Notes: generated by a model from the letters alone, not told the origin. 18,691 nt of DNA from JBDSTZ01 sp039927975 (GCA_039927975.1 JBDSTZ010000387.1:1-18691); one strand, 5' to 3'; positions 7,000-14,574 are shown, counted from the first letter of the stretch. Program-made: numbers and translations.

Positions 7000-7839
7000 T
7001 TAAATCTCCAGATTGTCGATCAGCCGCGTCGTCCCCAGCTTGGCCGCCGCCAGCACCACCAGCGGCGCTCCCTGCGCCAGATCGCCCGCCGATGGCGGTT
7101 GCAAATCGGCCTGGCGCCGGATCGAAATGTAATCCGGATTCCAGCCGCGCTGGCCGAGGCTGTCCATCGCCTTGCGCTCCAGTTCGAAGATATCGAGATG
7201 GCCATCGCGTACTTCCTGCGCCACCGCATTCAAATGCTGATACAGCGCCGGTGCTTCGGCCCGCTCGCTCGCGGACAAATACATATTGCGCGACGATAGC
7301 GCGAGACCGTCGTCGGCGCGGTACGTCTCGGCCGCGATAATCTGGGTCGGCAGCGCGAACTGGCGACTCATGTTCCGCACAATCATCAGCTGCTGATAAT
7401 CCTTCTTGCCGAACACCGCCACCTTCGGCTGCACGCACGAAAACAGCTTGAGCACCACCGTCGTCACGCCCGAGAAGAACCCCGGCCGAAATTCGCCTTC
7501 GAGCGTATTGCCCAATTCATCGGGCGGCCTGACGCGGTATTCCTGCGGTTCCGGATATAAATCCTTTTCGGTCGGCGCGAACAGCACATACACGCCTTCC
7601 TTTTCCAGCTTCTCGACGTCGGCCTGGAAGGTGCGCGGGTATTTGTCGAAATCCTCGTTCGGCCCGAATTGCAGGCGGTTGACGAAGATCGAGGCGACCA
7701 CCGGATCGCCATGCCGGCGCGCCAGCCGCATCAGCGACAAATGGCCCTCGTGCAGATTGCCCATCGTCGGCACGAAGGCGGTGCGCAATTGGCCGCACAG
7801 CTGGTCGCGCAATTCATCAATGGATGAGATGATTTTCAT
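7000..7839 (-). CDS. panC: Pantothenate synthetase (pantoate-beta-alanine ligase)
   Basis: PanC joins pantoate and beta-alanine with ATP to make pantothenate, the precursor of coenzyme A, in the cytoplasm. The 279-residue product has the family's usual length. It shows VPTMGNLHEGH with the HxGH nucleotide-binding motif at 30-33, FVNRLQFGPNEDFDKYPR at 52-69, GEFRPGFFSGVTTVV, FGKKDYQQLMIVR and the late ATP-site motif DGLALSSRN. The start ATG (7839-7837) lies 35 bases after the scpA stop on the same strand, with only a weak ribosome binding site, so expression probably depends on the upstream cluster. panB and panD are not in the window. Confidence 0.96.
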   Translation of the reverse strand: MKIISSIDELRDQLCGQLRTAFVPTMGNLHEGHLSLMRLARRHGDPVVASIFVNRLQFGPNEDFDKYPRTFQADVEKLEKEGVYVLFAPTEKDLYPEPQEYRVRPPDELGNTLEGEFRPGFFSGVTTVVLKLFSCVQPKVAVFGKKDYQQLMIVRNMSRQFALPTQIIAAETYRADDGLALSSRNMYLSASERAEAPALYQHLNAVAQEVRDGHLDIFELERKAMDSLGQRGWNPDYISIRRQADLQPPSAGDLAQGAPLVVLAAAKLGTTRLIDNLEI

Positions 7840-7874
7840 GGGGCTTCTCTAGGCTGGATGTCGTGGTTGTGGGT

Positions 7875-8810
7875 TCAGGTCGGCGAATAGGCCAGCCGCA
7901 CGTAGATCGGCGCGAATGGTTCGGCCTGGGTTATTTCGATCAGGGTTTCCTTGGCCAGTTCAAGCATGGCGACAAAGTGCACCACCACGATCGGCACCCC
8001 GTGCTGGCCCTGGAACAGGTCGCCGAACTCGACGAAGCGGGCCGCCTGCAACTGGCGCAGGATGGCCGACATGTGCTCGCGCACCGACAGTTCCTGGCGG
8101 CCGATCCGGTGATGCTGGGTCAGCTTGGCGCGCTTGAGCACATCGAGCCAGGCGCTTTGCAGATCGGCGGCGTCGACCTGCGGCCAGGTCGGCACATTGC
8201 TCTGCTCGACGAACAGCTGGGTGCTGGTGAAATCGCGGTCGAGCTGGGGCATGGCGTTGAGATCGTAGGCGGCCAGCTTGATCTGCTCGTATTCGAGCAG
8301 GCGGCGCACCAGCTCGGCGCGCGGGTCGCCGGCTTCATCGTCGTTGTCGGACTTGCGCTGCGGCAGCAGCATGCGCGACTTGATCTCGATGAGCATGGCC
8401 GCCATCAGCAGGTATTCGGCCGCCAGTTCGAGATTGTGCAGGCGGATCTGGTCGACGTATTTCAGATATTGCAGGGTGACCTGCGCCATCGGAATGTCGA
8501 GGATGTTGAAGTTCTGCTTGCGGATCAGGTAGAGCAACAGATCGAGCGGCCCCTCGAAGGCGTCGAGGAAGATTTCCAGCGCGTCCGGCGGAATGTACAG
8601 ATCGGTCGGCATGCGCAGCATCGGCTCGCCGTAGAGGCGGGCGATGGCGGCGGCGGCTTCCGCGGCGACAGGCACGGACGCGCCATCGGCGCCGACGGCA
8701 TCGGTCGCGCCGTCGATATCGGCGCTCGCGGCGCCTTCGCTCGCGGTCGCCACAGCGACCGGACCGACCACCGCTTCGGTCGCCACTCCGACCGACTCAT
8801 CTGGCAACAT
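7875..8810 (-). CDS. scpA: ScpA, segregation and condensation protein A (kleisin)
   Basis: ScpA is the kleisin subunit of the bacterial SMC condensin, bridging SMC heads and binding ScpB. The 311-residue product has the kleisin N-terminal helix region at about 76-115 (FEGPLDLLLYLIRKQNFNILD) and AAEYLLMAAMLIEIKSRMLLP after it. The winged-helix C-terminus contains REHMSAILRQL and PIVVVHFVAMLELAKE. The first 58 or so residues are low-complexity Ala/Val/Gly/Asp, an extension of unclear value. I chose the ATG at 8810 because it lies 17 bases after the DUF3460 stop with AGGG ahead of it; the frame stays open to 8921 but would overlap DUF3460. A shorter start at 8621 would cut into conserved sequence. 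scpB is not adjacent here. Confidence 0.93.
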   Translation of the reverse strand: MLPDESVGVATEAVVGPVAVATASEGAASADIDGATDAVGADGASVPVAAEAAAAIARLYGEPMLRMPTDLYIPPDALEIFLDAFEGPLDLLLYLIRKQNFNILDIPMAQVTLQYLKYVDQIRLHNLELAAEYLLMAAMLIEIKSRMLLPQRKSDNDDEAGDPRAELVRRLLEYEQIKLAAYDLNAMPQLDRDFTSTQLFVEQSNVPTWPQVDAADLQSAWLDVLKRAKLTQHHRIGRQELSVREHMSAILRQLQAARFVEFGDLFQGQHGVPIVVVHFVAMLELAKETLIEITQAEPFAPIYVRLAYSPT

Positions 8811-8827
8811 GGCCGCGCCCTGTGCGC

Positions 8828-9031
8828 TTAAAGCTTGTTCTGGTACACGTAAGCTTGTTGCTTGACGCGCGATTCCTTGTTGCGCTCTTGCTCGGACAGG
8901 GCGGTCGGCGCCTTGTCCCACAGCAGGGCGCGGCCGGCGCGCTGGCCTTCTTCGATCGCCGGATTCTTTTCCTTGAGCGCCTTGATGAACAGGGTGTGGT
9001 CCGACTCGTAACCGCTAAATTGTTTAAACAT
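8828..9031 (-). CDS. DUF3460 family small protein
   Basis: This 67-residue protein of unknown function matches the DUF3460 family, small conserved proteins of Betaproteobacteria. Visible hallmarks are YESDHTLFIKALKEKNP at 8-24, the central QRAGRALLWDK at 30-40, and the C-terminal RVKQQAYVYQ. The start ATG at 9031 fits the family length; the frame is open to 9226 but the extra 65 residues do not resemble the family. It has no clear Shine-Dalgarno sequence. It leads the cluster DUF3460-scpA-panC, an order I recall from other Burkholderiales. No membrane segment or signal peptide is seen, so a cytoplasmic location is likely. Confidence 0.85.
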   Translation of the reverse strand: MFKQFSGYESDHTLFIKALKEKNPAIEEGQRAGRALLWDKAPTALSEQERNKESRVKQQAYVYQNKL

Positions 9032-9190
9032 GTTGGTCAAATTCTGAAAAGCTGGGGATGGGTAATACAGCTCGTGGAAAACTCCTTCGTCTTGCGGACA
9101 AGGAAAGCCTTCAAAGGACGGCATTACTGCGGATGCGGCTATTTTACCGCGAGCGGGGCAGGGCCGGTAGTAAACCGCTGAGCAGAACGG
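9032..9190 (-). promoter_or_regulatory. Upstream region of the DUF3460-scpA-panC cluster
   Basis: The promoter of the cluster should lie here. On the minus strand a TAAAAT box occurs within GCGGTAAAATAG (near 9140-9151), but no good -35 element lies 16-18 bases further upstream. The call is positional rather than motif-based. Confidence 0.3.
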
Positions 9191-9223
9191 AAACGCCCCG
9201 GATTCCAATCGGAAGCCGGGGCG
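9191..9223 (-). terminator. Terminator-like hairpin after the PL4 gene
   Basis: CGCCCCGG (9194-9201) pairs with CCGGGGCG (9216-9223), and an inner TTCC/GGAA stem extends it around a four-base loop. On the minus strand only TTT follows (9191-9193), a short T-run. It lies 25 bases beyond the PL4 stop codon, the expected place for termination. Confidence 0.6.
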
Positions 9224-9248
9224 CATGCCGGTGCCGGACCGGAGCCGG

Positions 9249-10925
9249 TTATGGCGTCTTGATCACATCAACAGCGTCGTACGCATAGCCCGGGCTCAAA
9301 TACGCGGTGCCGCTCGAACCGCTGATCGCCGTCAGCGACAGCGTGTTTTCGCCCACCACCAGCGCACTGGCCGGCACGTTGAAGCTGTACATGGCGTTGT
9401 TGCCACGATAGCTGCCCAGCGTGATGCTGCGGCTGTTCGGCTGCGACGACGCCGCCGGATTGCTCGACACCCAGCCATTGACTTGCGCCTTCGGCCGTCC
9501 GCCCGAAATCACGGCCGTAATGCCTGCGCGCACGGTCAGCGGCGCGATCTGGCTGGCCTTCAACTTGAACTTGATGGTGATGGTGCCGTTGACATCCTTC
9601 CACTGATACGGCGAGAAGCCGGTGTCCGGGCGCGAAGTGCCGACGTAGTAATCCGGCTGCACCCACGGGCTGTGGCGCACGTCGGACGGATGCATATTGC
9701 GCAGCCGGCTGCTGTTGACGAAGCCGAGCGGCGCGCCATCCCACTCGCCGATGCGCCACAGCGGCACCTTGTTGCCCGGATCCTTGGCCGCCACGTCGCG
9801 CGAGGCCAGCTCGGTGGTGGCCCCGGCCGCCACCGTCACGGTGTCGGTCGACACCGCGTACTCGTGCTTATAGACGGTCATCGTGTAGGTGCCTGCCTTC
9901 ATTGCCGGCGCCGTGTATTCGCCGGTCACCGCATCGGCCTTGGTCCAGTACTGCGCAGCCGCGTTGGCGAAGCCCACGGTGTAGGCGTAGCCCGGGGTCA
10001 TGCCGGACAGGCCGGCGCCGTGCACCACGCCGCGCCCATCCGCGCCAACCCAGCCGAGCAGATTGTAATTGCCGACCCAGCTCATGTCGGGAATCGCCGT
10101 CGGCGTTTCTCCGCTGGTGAACAGCATGGCGTACGGACCGTGGAAGCCCATCCGGTTAGGTTCGGTCTGGTTGTGACCGGAATTCATGTAGTTGTAGACT
10201 TCCTGGTCACCGCCGCTCTGGTTCTGGATGTCGTTGTAGAACGGTCCGCCCGAGCTCGATTCGCGATTACCGTAAGCCATGAACACGCCGATGCCGCTGC
10301 CGGTCACGCCGCGCATGGTCAGGTCGATCGCGCGCTGGTTGCCGAAGTATTTCGAGCGCGTCTCGCCGTTCGGCAGGCCGAACACGTCGGTGCTTTCAAT
10401 CGCGCCGTTGTTGCCGGCGTTGTTCGATTCCTCCGGCACATTGGTCAGCACGGAAGAGCGCAGGCGGGCGATCCAGCGCAGTTCGCCGACGGTCGGTTCG
10501 GCCGTGACGTAGGTGCCCATGTAGATATTGTTCTCGCCTTCGCGCACCAGCAGGTAGTGGACCAGGGTCGGCGTCGTCAGCGTGATCTTGGCGACGTTGC
10601 CAACGACCTCATACGTGACCGTGGCGCCGATGCCGGAACTGATGTGGGTGCCTTTGCCGGACGCGCCTTGCAGCTCGGGACCGTTGTTGTATTTGATCGA
10701 GCTGATGTCGCCGCCCGCCTGCTTGACCTTGAACACCAGACCCGCGCCGGTATCGACCGTCAGCAAACCGCTGGCGACCGTCACGCCGAAGGACGTGGCG
10801 CCGGCAACCGCCAGCAAGCTTGGCGCCTGGGCCGCGCTGGTTTCCGGGCCGGAACCGCCGCAAGCGCTGACCAGTGCCGCCACGGCCATGGCGGCGCCAA
10901 CGCCGCGCCATTTCAATTGATTCAT
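9249..10925 (-). CDS. Rhamnogalacturonan lyase-like lipoprotein, polysaccharide lyase family 4 type
   Basis: The 558-residue product begins with a lipoprotein signal peptide (MNQLKWR, hydrophobic core, lipobox LVSAC with Cys22, then Gly-Gly). The catalytic beta-sandwich domain covers about 45-300. RSKYFGNQ contains Lys192 and GFHGPYAM contains His262, which correspond in motif and spacing to the Lys and His used by family PL4 rhamnogalacturonan lyases. A fibronectin-like domain follows (about 300-380; AGTYTMTVYKHEYAV). The C-terminal carbohydrate-binding-like beta-sandwich (about 388-558) begins LWRIGEWDGAPLGF and contains MHPSDVRHSPW. PL4 enzymes cut rhamnogalacturonan I by beta-elimination. 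The ATG at 10925 has AGGAG at a suitable distance. It appears monocistronic. Substrate is inferred from family, not proven. Confidence 0.87.
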   Translation of the reverse strand: MNQLKWRGVGAAMAVAALVSACGGSGPETSAAQAPSLLAVAGATSFGVTVASGLLTVDTGAGLVFKVKQAGGDISSIKYNNGPELQGASGKGTHISSGIGATVTYEVVGNVAKITLTTPTLVHYLLVREGENNIYMGTYVTAEPTVGELRWIARLRSSVLTNVPEESNNAGNNGAIESTDVFGLPNGETRSKYFGNQRAIDLTMRGVTGSGIGVFMAYGNRESSSGGPFYNDIQNQSGGDQEVYNYMNSGHNQTEPNRMGFHGPYAMLFTSGETPTAIPDMSWVGNYNLLGWVGADGRGVVHGAGLSGMTPGYAYTVGFANAAAQYWTKADAVTGEYTAPAMKAGTYTMTVYKHEYAVSTDTVTVAAGATTELASRDVAAKDPGNKVPLWRIGEWDGAPLGFVNSSRLRNMHPSDVRHSPWVQPDYYVGTSRPDTGFSPYQWKDVNGTITIKFKLKASQIAPLTVRAGITAVISGGRPKAQVNGWVSSNPAASSQPNSRSITLGSYRGNNAMYSFNVPASALVVGENTLSLTAISGSSGTAYLSPGYAYDAVDVIKTP

Positions 10926-11240
10926 GCTGTCTCCTGATTTTTTAATTTGAATAACTGCTCCGGAAGTGTACGCAAGCGCTCGGCGTGTTAAAGATAACGC
11001 AAAGGAAATTGCATGAATAATCACGGCTTTGATTAACGCCGGGTACGTGTCATTGGGTATGGGTAATGACCGTGGCGCGGGCGCGGAATGGGGCCACGAG
11101 GGAGGCGAATGGGGGAGGCGGGAGTTGTCTTCCGCGCCACGGCTTTGGCCGGGAATGATGTATTTACTGAAAGACGGCCGATGCGGCCAAGGAGAGGCGC
11201 GACGACGCGCTGGCAGGCAGCGCGCCGTCGGCAGTGAGGC
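10926..11240. other. Intergenic region between the PL4 and FabMG-like genes
   Basis: No gene is supported in these 315 bases. The PL4-proximal part is AT-richer and should carry its promoter. On the minus strand TTGCGT, a 16-base spacer and TATTCA form a mediocre box pair near 10950-10977. Nearby are AAGCGCTC (10974-10981) and the inverted repeat GTTA-AAGA-TAAC (10987-10998), possible regulator sites. The other end holds hairpins downstream of the FabMG-like gene. Confidence 0.45.
11176..11230 (-). terminator. Hairpins downstream of the FabMG-like gene, possible terminator
   Basis: On the minus strand, 11230-11218 and 11212-11200 form a 13-base-pair stem with one G-U pair and a five-base loop, starting ten bases after the stop codon. 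A second small hairpin, GGCCG-CAT-CGGCC (11188-11176), is followed by the weakly T-rich GTCTTTC. Neither has a strong T-run, so function as an intrinsic terminator is uncertain. Confidence 0.4.
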
Positions 11241-12557
11241 TTAAGGGTGCAGCTTGTTCAACTCGCGCGCAATGATGTCGTGGTTGAGCCACAGCACCGG
11301 GCCGATGCTTTCGGCGGCCGCGTGGAACATCAGCGGGCCGGTGCCTTCCAGCACGAGCGCGCTCAGATGATCGGTGATCAGTTCCTTGCGGTCCTTGTGC
11401 AGCTTGGTGATTTCCTCGGAGGTGCCGATCATCACATCGGCCAGGGCCGGCGTATTGTCCATCGGCCACGCCTCGACATTGCGGAAAGTGGCGCTGGTGG
11501 CGTCATTGTTGTACGCCTCGATCATGTCGAGAATGTTTTGCAGCTGCACGCCGTCGGCCAGCAGCGACTGGCAGATCGCCCATTGCTGGTCGACCCAGGC
11601 GCCGCCGCCTTCTTTTTTCAACGCCTTGAGCAGCGGGAACAGCGACAGTTCGACACCGACGAAGATATCGGACGAATTGGTGCGGATCTCGGGGCAGTTG
11701 AACACGGTCGCGCGAATGCCTTGCTTCCATGCCGCCTCGGCCACGCTTTCCAGGCGCATCTTGGCGTAGCCCTGGGTGTAGTTGGTGTAGGTTTGCCACA
11801 GGTACTGGTCGCCGATCAGGATCTCGCAACCGTGGTAGCCGTACGCCGTGTAGCGCACCTGGCCGCCGGTTTCGCCCACGCGCGCGCGGATCGCCGCGCT
11901 GGCGGTGATCAGGTGCTGCAGGGTGTTGGCGGTGACTTCGTCGAAGTTCATCAGGATCAGCTTGCCCAGGTCGCTGTCGAGCAGGGCGCGCGAGGACATG
12001 AAACGCTCGCCGCGACCCTTGTAGATGCGGTTGGCGATCGCCAGGAAGGCCTTGATCTTCGGAATGCCGCCGGCCATCGTGTGGGCGAAGAACACATTGC
12101 TGCCGTCCGGGATCAGCTTGTCGATCTCGGCCATCGCGGCGGCGGCCGAGGTGGTGAAGCGGCGCACGCCGGCTTCGCGGCAGCGTTCGATGTGGGCCCA
12201 GTCGAGTTTGTCTTCCTGCCAGCTCTTGAGCGTGATGCCCGACAGCAGTTCGGTCGGATTCTTTTCGCCGTCCGGCGCGTCGAGGTCGAAGCCGGCCATC
12301 AGCGGCACATTGATGATGCGTCCGCCCAGCTTGGCTTCGGCTTCGGCCAGCTCTTCCTCGTTCAGTGGGCGCAGGACTTGGTTTTCATCGCGACGGCCGA
12401 CGGTGATGCCGACGATGATCATGCCCGCCGCGCGTGCTTCGTCGATCAGTCCGTTGACGTAACCGCGGCCGAACAGTTCGCCGAAGAGGACGAAGACGTC
12501 GCCCTTGCGGAACAGGTTGGCGTCGGGGATGTGTCGCAGGGATGGCAAATCGGTCAT
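11241..12557 (-). CDS. FabMG family-like protein, putative enoyl-ACP reductase
   Basis: The 438-residue protein resembles, from memory, the family annotated as enoyl ACP reductase FabMG, first reported from metagenomic screens for triclosan tolerance. That family would reduce enoyl-ACP in fatty acid synthesis. Visible features are an N-terminal strand-helix-strand, VFVLFGELFGRGYVNGLIDEA at 21-41 then MIIVGITVGRRD at 46-57, as in a nucleotide-binding fold. FFAHTMAGGIPK, RYTAYGYHGCEIL and VFNCPEIRTNSSDIFVGVELS follow. It lacks the obvious YxxxK signature of classical short-chain dehydrogenases. There is no signal peptide or membrane segment. The ATG at 12557 is preferred over an in-frame GTG at 12572 because the sequence after it (MTDLPSL) looks like the family start; neither has a good ribosome binding site. 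Confidence 0.62.
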   Translation of the reverse strand: MTDLPSLRHIPDANLFRKGDVFVLFGELFGRGYVNGLIDEARAAGMIIVGITVGRRDENQVLRPLNEEELAEAEAKLGGRIINVPLMAGFDLDAPDGEKNPTELLSGITLKSWQEDKLDWAHIERCREAGVRRFTTSAAAAMAEIDKLIPDGSNVFFAHTMAGGIPKIKAFLAIANRIYKGRGERFMSSRALLDSDLGKLILMNFDEVTANTLQHLITASAAIRARVGETGGQVRYTAYGYHGCEILIGDQYLWQTYTNYTQGYAKMRLESVAEAAWKQGIRATVFNCPEIRTNSSDIFVGVELSLFPLLKALKKEGGGAWVDQQWAICQSLLADGVQLQNILDMIEAYNNDATSATFRNVEAWPMDNTPALADVMIGTSEEITKLHKDRKELITDHLSALVLEGTGPLMFHAAAESIGPVLWLNHDIIARELNKLHP

Positions 12558-12620
12558 ATGGGTAGCTACCACTTGAAAAATGAAGGGGGCGCGGGGGCGC
12601 CAGCTTGGGTTTAACGCGAC

Positions 12621-12649
12621 ATTATACCAACCGTCGCGGTTGAAGAATT
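12621..12649 (-). promoter_or_regulatory. Candidate sigma-70 promoter of the FabMG-like gene
   Basis: A perfect -10 box TATAAT occupies 12626-12621 on the minus strand, preceded by TTGG. The -35 region at suitable spacing (about 12644-12649) is poor (AATTCT). It lies 64 bases upstream of the chosen start. The -10 match makes it plausible despite the weak -35. Confidence 0.45.
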
Positions 12650-12738
12650 GATTCGCTGCAGAGGGGCGCGGGCTGGACGCGGGCTGTTTGCCGGGGTAAA
12701 GCCCCGGAAGTTACCGCACGCCACACACCCCTTCGCCC

Positions 12739-12830
12739 GTCGTTCCCGCGCAGGCGGCAATCCCGCTACGCGTCGTTCCCGCGCGGGCCGGAATCCCTCG
12801 ACCCGTCATTCCCCCGCAGGCGGGAATCCA
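12739..12830. repeat. Three REP-like repeats on a 33-base period
   Basis: Three 26-base copies lie at 12739-12764, 12772-12797 and 12805-12830, each separated by seven unrelated bases. Each starts GTCGTTCCC or GTCATTCCC and ends in a variant of GGGAATCC, forming an imperfect hairpin (TTCCC pairing with GGGAA). Copy 3 is the most symmetric; copy 1 has GGCAATCCC and copy 2 GGCCGGAATCCC. The unit resembles the widespread ATTCCC-N8-GGGAAT repeats (dRS3-like or REP elements) of proteobacterial intergenic regions. It lies between the FabMG-like promoter and the Sel1 gene end. Confidence 0.85.
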
Positions 12831-12928
12831 TACCATCGACAATTCGCAGTGCGAGCCTGCGCAGAAAACCCGTGAAGCCCGACGCCGGCAAAATCTCACT
12901 GCAACATTTCCGCGCCGGCATCATCCAC

Positions 12929-14506
12929 TCACCGCGACCGCTGCCTCAACCACGACAACACGCCCGGGCTCGGCGCCACGGCTTCATCCATGGCCAGCGT
13001 GGCCAGCAGTTCGCGCGCCTCCGCGCTGCCCTGCGCCGCCGCCTTGCCGACCCACTCATTCGCCTCGACCAGGTCGGGCGCCGGCCCGTCTATCCGCATG
13101 CACAACTTGCCGAGCGCCAGCTGGGCCTGCACATGTCCCTGCTCCGCCGCCGCGCGGTAATAGTGACCCGCCAGGTGAAGATCCGGCGTGGCGCCGCCGG
13201 CGCCGTTCTCGGCCAGCGTGCCCAGCATGAACTGGCTGTCCGCGTTGCCCAGCCGCGCCGCCTTGTCCCACAGCGCGCGCGCCTTGCCCAGGTCCGACAT
13301 GGTGCCCGTGCCATGAAAATACGCCAGCCCTTCCACATACAAGGTCGGCCCGTCGGCCACGTGTTGCTGCTGCGCTTGCCCGCGCGCGCCGGCCTGCACC
13401 CAGTCCTCGCGAAACTTGTCTGGCCAGAAAATCGACGGCAGGAACAGCACCACCCCCGGACAGCGCTCGCTCACCAGCAAGGGAACGAAAGGCAGCGTCA
13501 GGCGCATATTGGGCATTTGCGCCTGCTCGAAAAAGGTCGTTGATATCTTCAAAGGGTAGGGCAGCAGCGCGCCCGGCGCGTCGAGCCCGAACACACGGAT
13601 GCGTTCGTCGGCCAGGTAGGCGGCCACGTGCGCGAGCTCGGGATCGGTCTGCTTCTCGCCCTTGAGCCCGAACACGTGGCAGGCGACTTCCTGCAGGCAG
13701 GCCGGCGACATGCGACCGCTCGGGTCGTACAGCACCTCGCCCGGCGCGCTGAACAGGTGGCCGGACTCGAACAGGCCATTGTTCGCCTGGATCAGTGCGC
13801 CCCAGACAATGTGGCCTTCTTCCAGCAGCAACTGCTCGTTGTCGAACACGGTGCGCAGATCGTCGCCCTCGATCCAGCCGGGCCGCGTCATGTTGACCGC
13901 GCGCCGCCGCACCGGCGAAAAGCGCGCCAGCGCATCGGCGATATCGACATGCCAGCCCTGCGGCGGCAGCGACGGCAGTGGCGGCAAGGGCAGCTCGGCC
14001 ATCGTTCCTTCGCGGCAGGCGGCCGGCATCAGCGCCTCGGCCGCCAGCCGCACGCTCTGGCCCGATGGCGCTTCGAACAGGCGCGCGCAGATGTGCACCA
14101 GCGGCTGAAACAGCGCGCCCGCGACGCCGTCCCTGTCGGCAAAATTACAGCTCGCGCTGTTGCTGAACACCCGCCCGGCTCCCGCGTTGGCGGCGTCGAG
14201 GGCGACGATGTCGTCGTAGGTATGCCAGACCGGCCGCGCGCCCAGGCTGCGGCCGATGACTTCGCCCGTGTAGAAGGCCAGCAGGAACAGCAGGTTCTGC
14301 TGGGCGTCGTCGGCGATGAAGGCGGCTTCGGCCGGCTTGTGCTTGAGCCTCAGGATGTCGAGAAAGGCGTCGATGCGCTTGAGGCTGGCGACCGAATAGT
14401 CGAGCCGGCAGCGGCCCAGCAGCTCGGCGAAGGCGATGCCGCCGTCGATCGGGCGCTGGTGTTCCCAGGCGTGCACGTAACACAGTGCGCTGAGTTGAAT
14501 GTTCAT
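12929..14506 (-). CDS. Sel1-like repeat protein of unknown function
   Basis: I do not recognise the N-terminal and central parts of this 525-residue protein. The C-terminal third carries about three Sel1-type (TPR-like) repeats at roughly 391-503: YVEGLAYFHGTGTMSDLGKARALWDKAA, then LGTLAENGAGG and HYYRAAAEQGHVQAQ, then NEWVGKAAAQGSAEA. Such repeats form helical solenoids for protein binding. The N-terminal 110 residues look helical and acidic-to-neutral; the centre (about 185-385) has VRRRAVNMTRPGW, HLFSAPGEVLYDP, PYPLKISTTFFEQAQMPNMR and VVLFLPSIFWP, suggesting a separate globular domain. No signal peptide or clear membrane span is seen. The ATG at 14506 has only a weak GAG upstream. It lies 88 bases beyond the GNAT stop and could be co-transcribed with it. 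Confidence 0.8.
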   Translation of the reverse strand: MNIQLSALCYVHAWEHQRPIDGGIAFAELLGRCRLDYSVASLKRIDAFLDILRLKHKPAEAAFIADDAQQNLLFLLAFYTGEVIGRSLGARPVWHTYDDIVALDAANAGAGRVFSNSASCNFADRDGVAGALFQPLVHICARLFEAPSGQSVRLAAEALMPAACREGTMAELPLPPLPSLPPQGWHVDIADALARFSPVRRRAVNMTRPGWIEGDDLRTVFDNEQLLLEEGHIVWGALIQANNGLFESGHLFSAPGEVLYDPSGRMSPACLQEVACHVFGLKGEKQTDPELAHVAAYLADERIRVFGLDAPGALLPYPLKISTTFFEQAQMPNMRLTLPFVPLLVSERCPGVVLFLPSIFWPDKFREDWVQAGARGQAQQQHVADGPTLYVEGLAYFHGTGTMSDLGKARALWDKAARLGNADSQFMLGTLAENGAGGATPDLHLAGHYYRAAAEQGHVQAQLALGKLCMRIDGPAPDLVEANEWVGKAAAQGSAEARELLATLAMDEAVAPSPGVLSWLRQRSR

Positions 14507-14574
14507 GGTTGAATGCTCATGGCGACACCATGGCTAGTCTGAAAGCTTGCCCGCCCGAATGGACGAACCCGACC

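Larger units (their letters stand above)
12558..12928. other. Intergenic region with promoter box and REP-like repeats
   Basis: These 371 bases contain no supported gene. The FabMG-like promoter candidate is at 12621-12649. A small stem CCGGGG-TAAAG-CCCCGG lies at 12691-12707. The three-copy repeat array occupies 12739-12830. The last hundred bases before the Sel1 gene's end show nothing else. Reading through the repeats gives short RSRAGGNP-type peptides, an artefact of the repeat. Confidence 0.6.

Noticed and set aside
7863..8831. Plus-strand open frame of 322 codons opposite scpA
   Set aside because: Shadow frame; scpA on the other strand has clear kleisin motifs.
9032..9226. Longer DUF3460 protein starting at 9226
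   Set aside because: The added residues do not resemble the family, and the region is needed for the promoter and the PL4 terminator.
9225..10937. Plus-strand open frame of 570 codons opposite the PL4 lyase
   Set aside because: Arg/His/Ala/Gly-rich composition typical of a shadow frame; the opposite strand encodes a lipoprotein with catalytic motifs.
11247..12614. Plus-strand open frame of 455 codons opposite the FabMG-like gene
   Set aside because: Compositional shadow of a conserved protein; no motifs.
12739..12830. Possible CRISPR array
   Set aside because: The gaps between copies are seven bases, far too short for spacers, and no cas gene is present.
12648..12875. Possible small gene of 75 codons across the repeat array
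   Set aside because: Its repeated RSRAGGNP-like peptide is only the translation of the 33-base DNA repeats.
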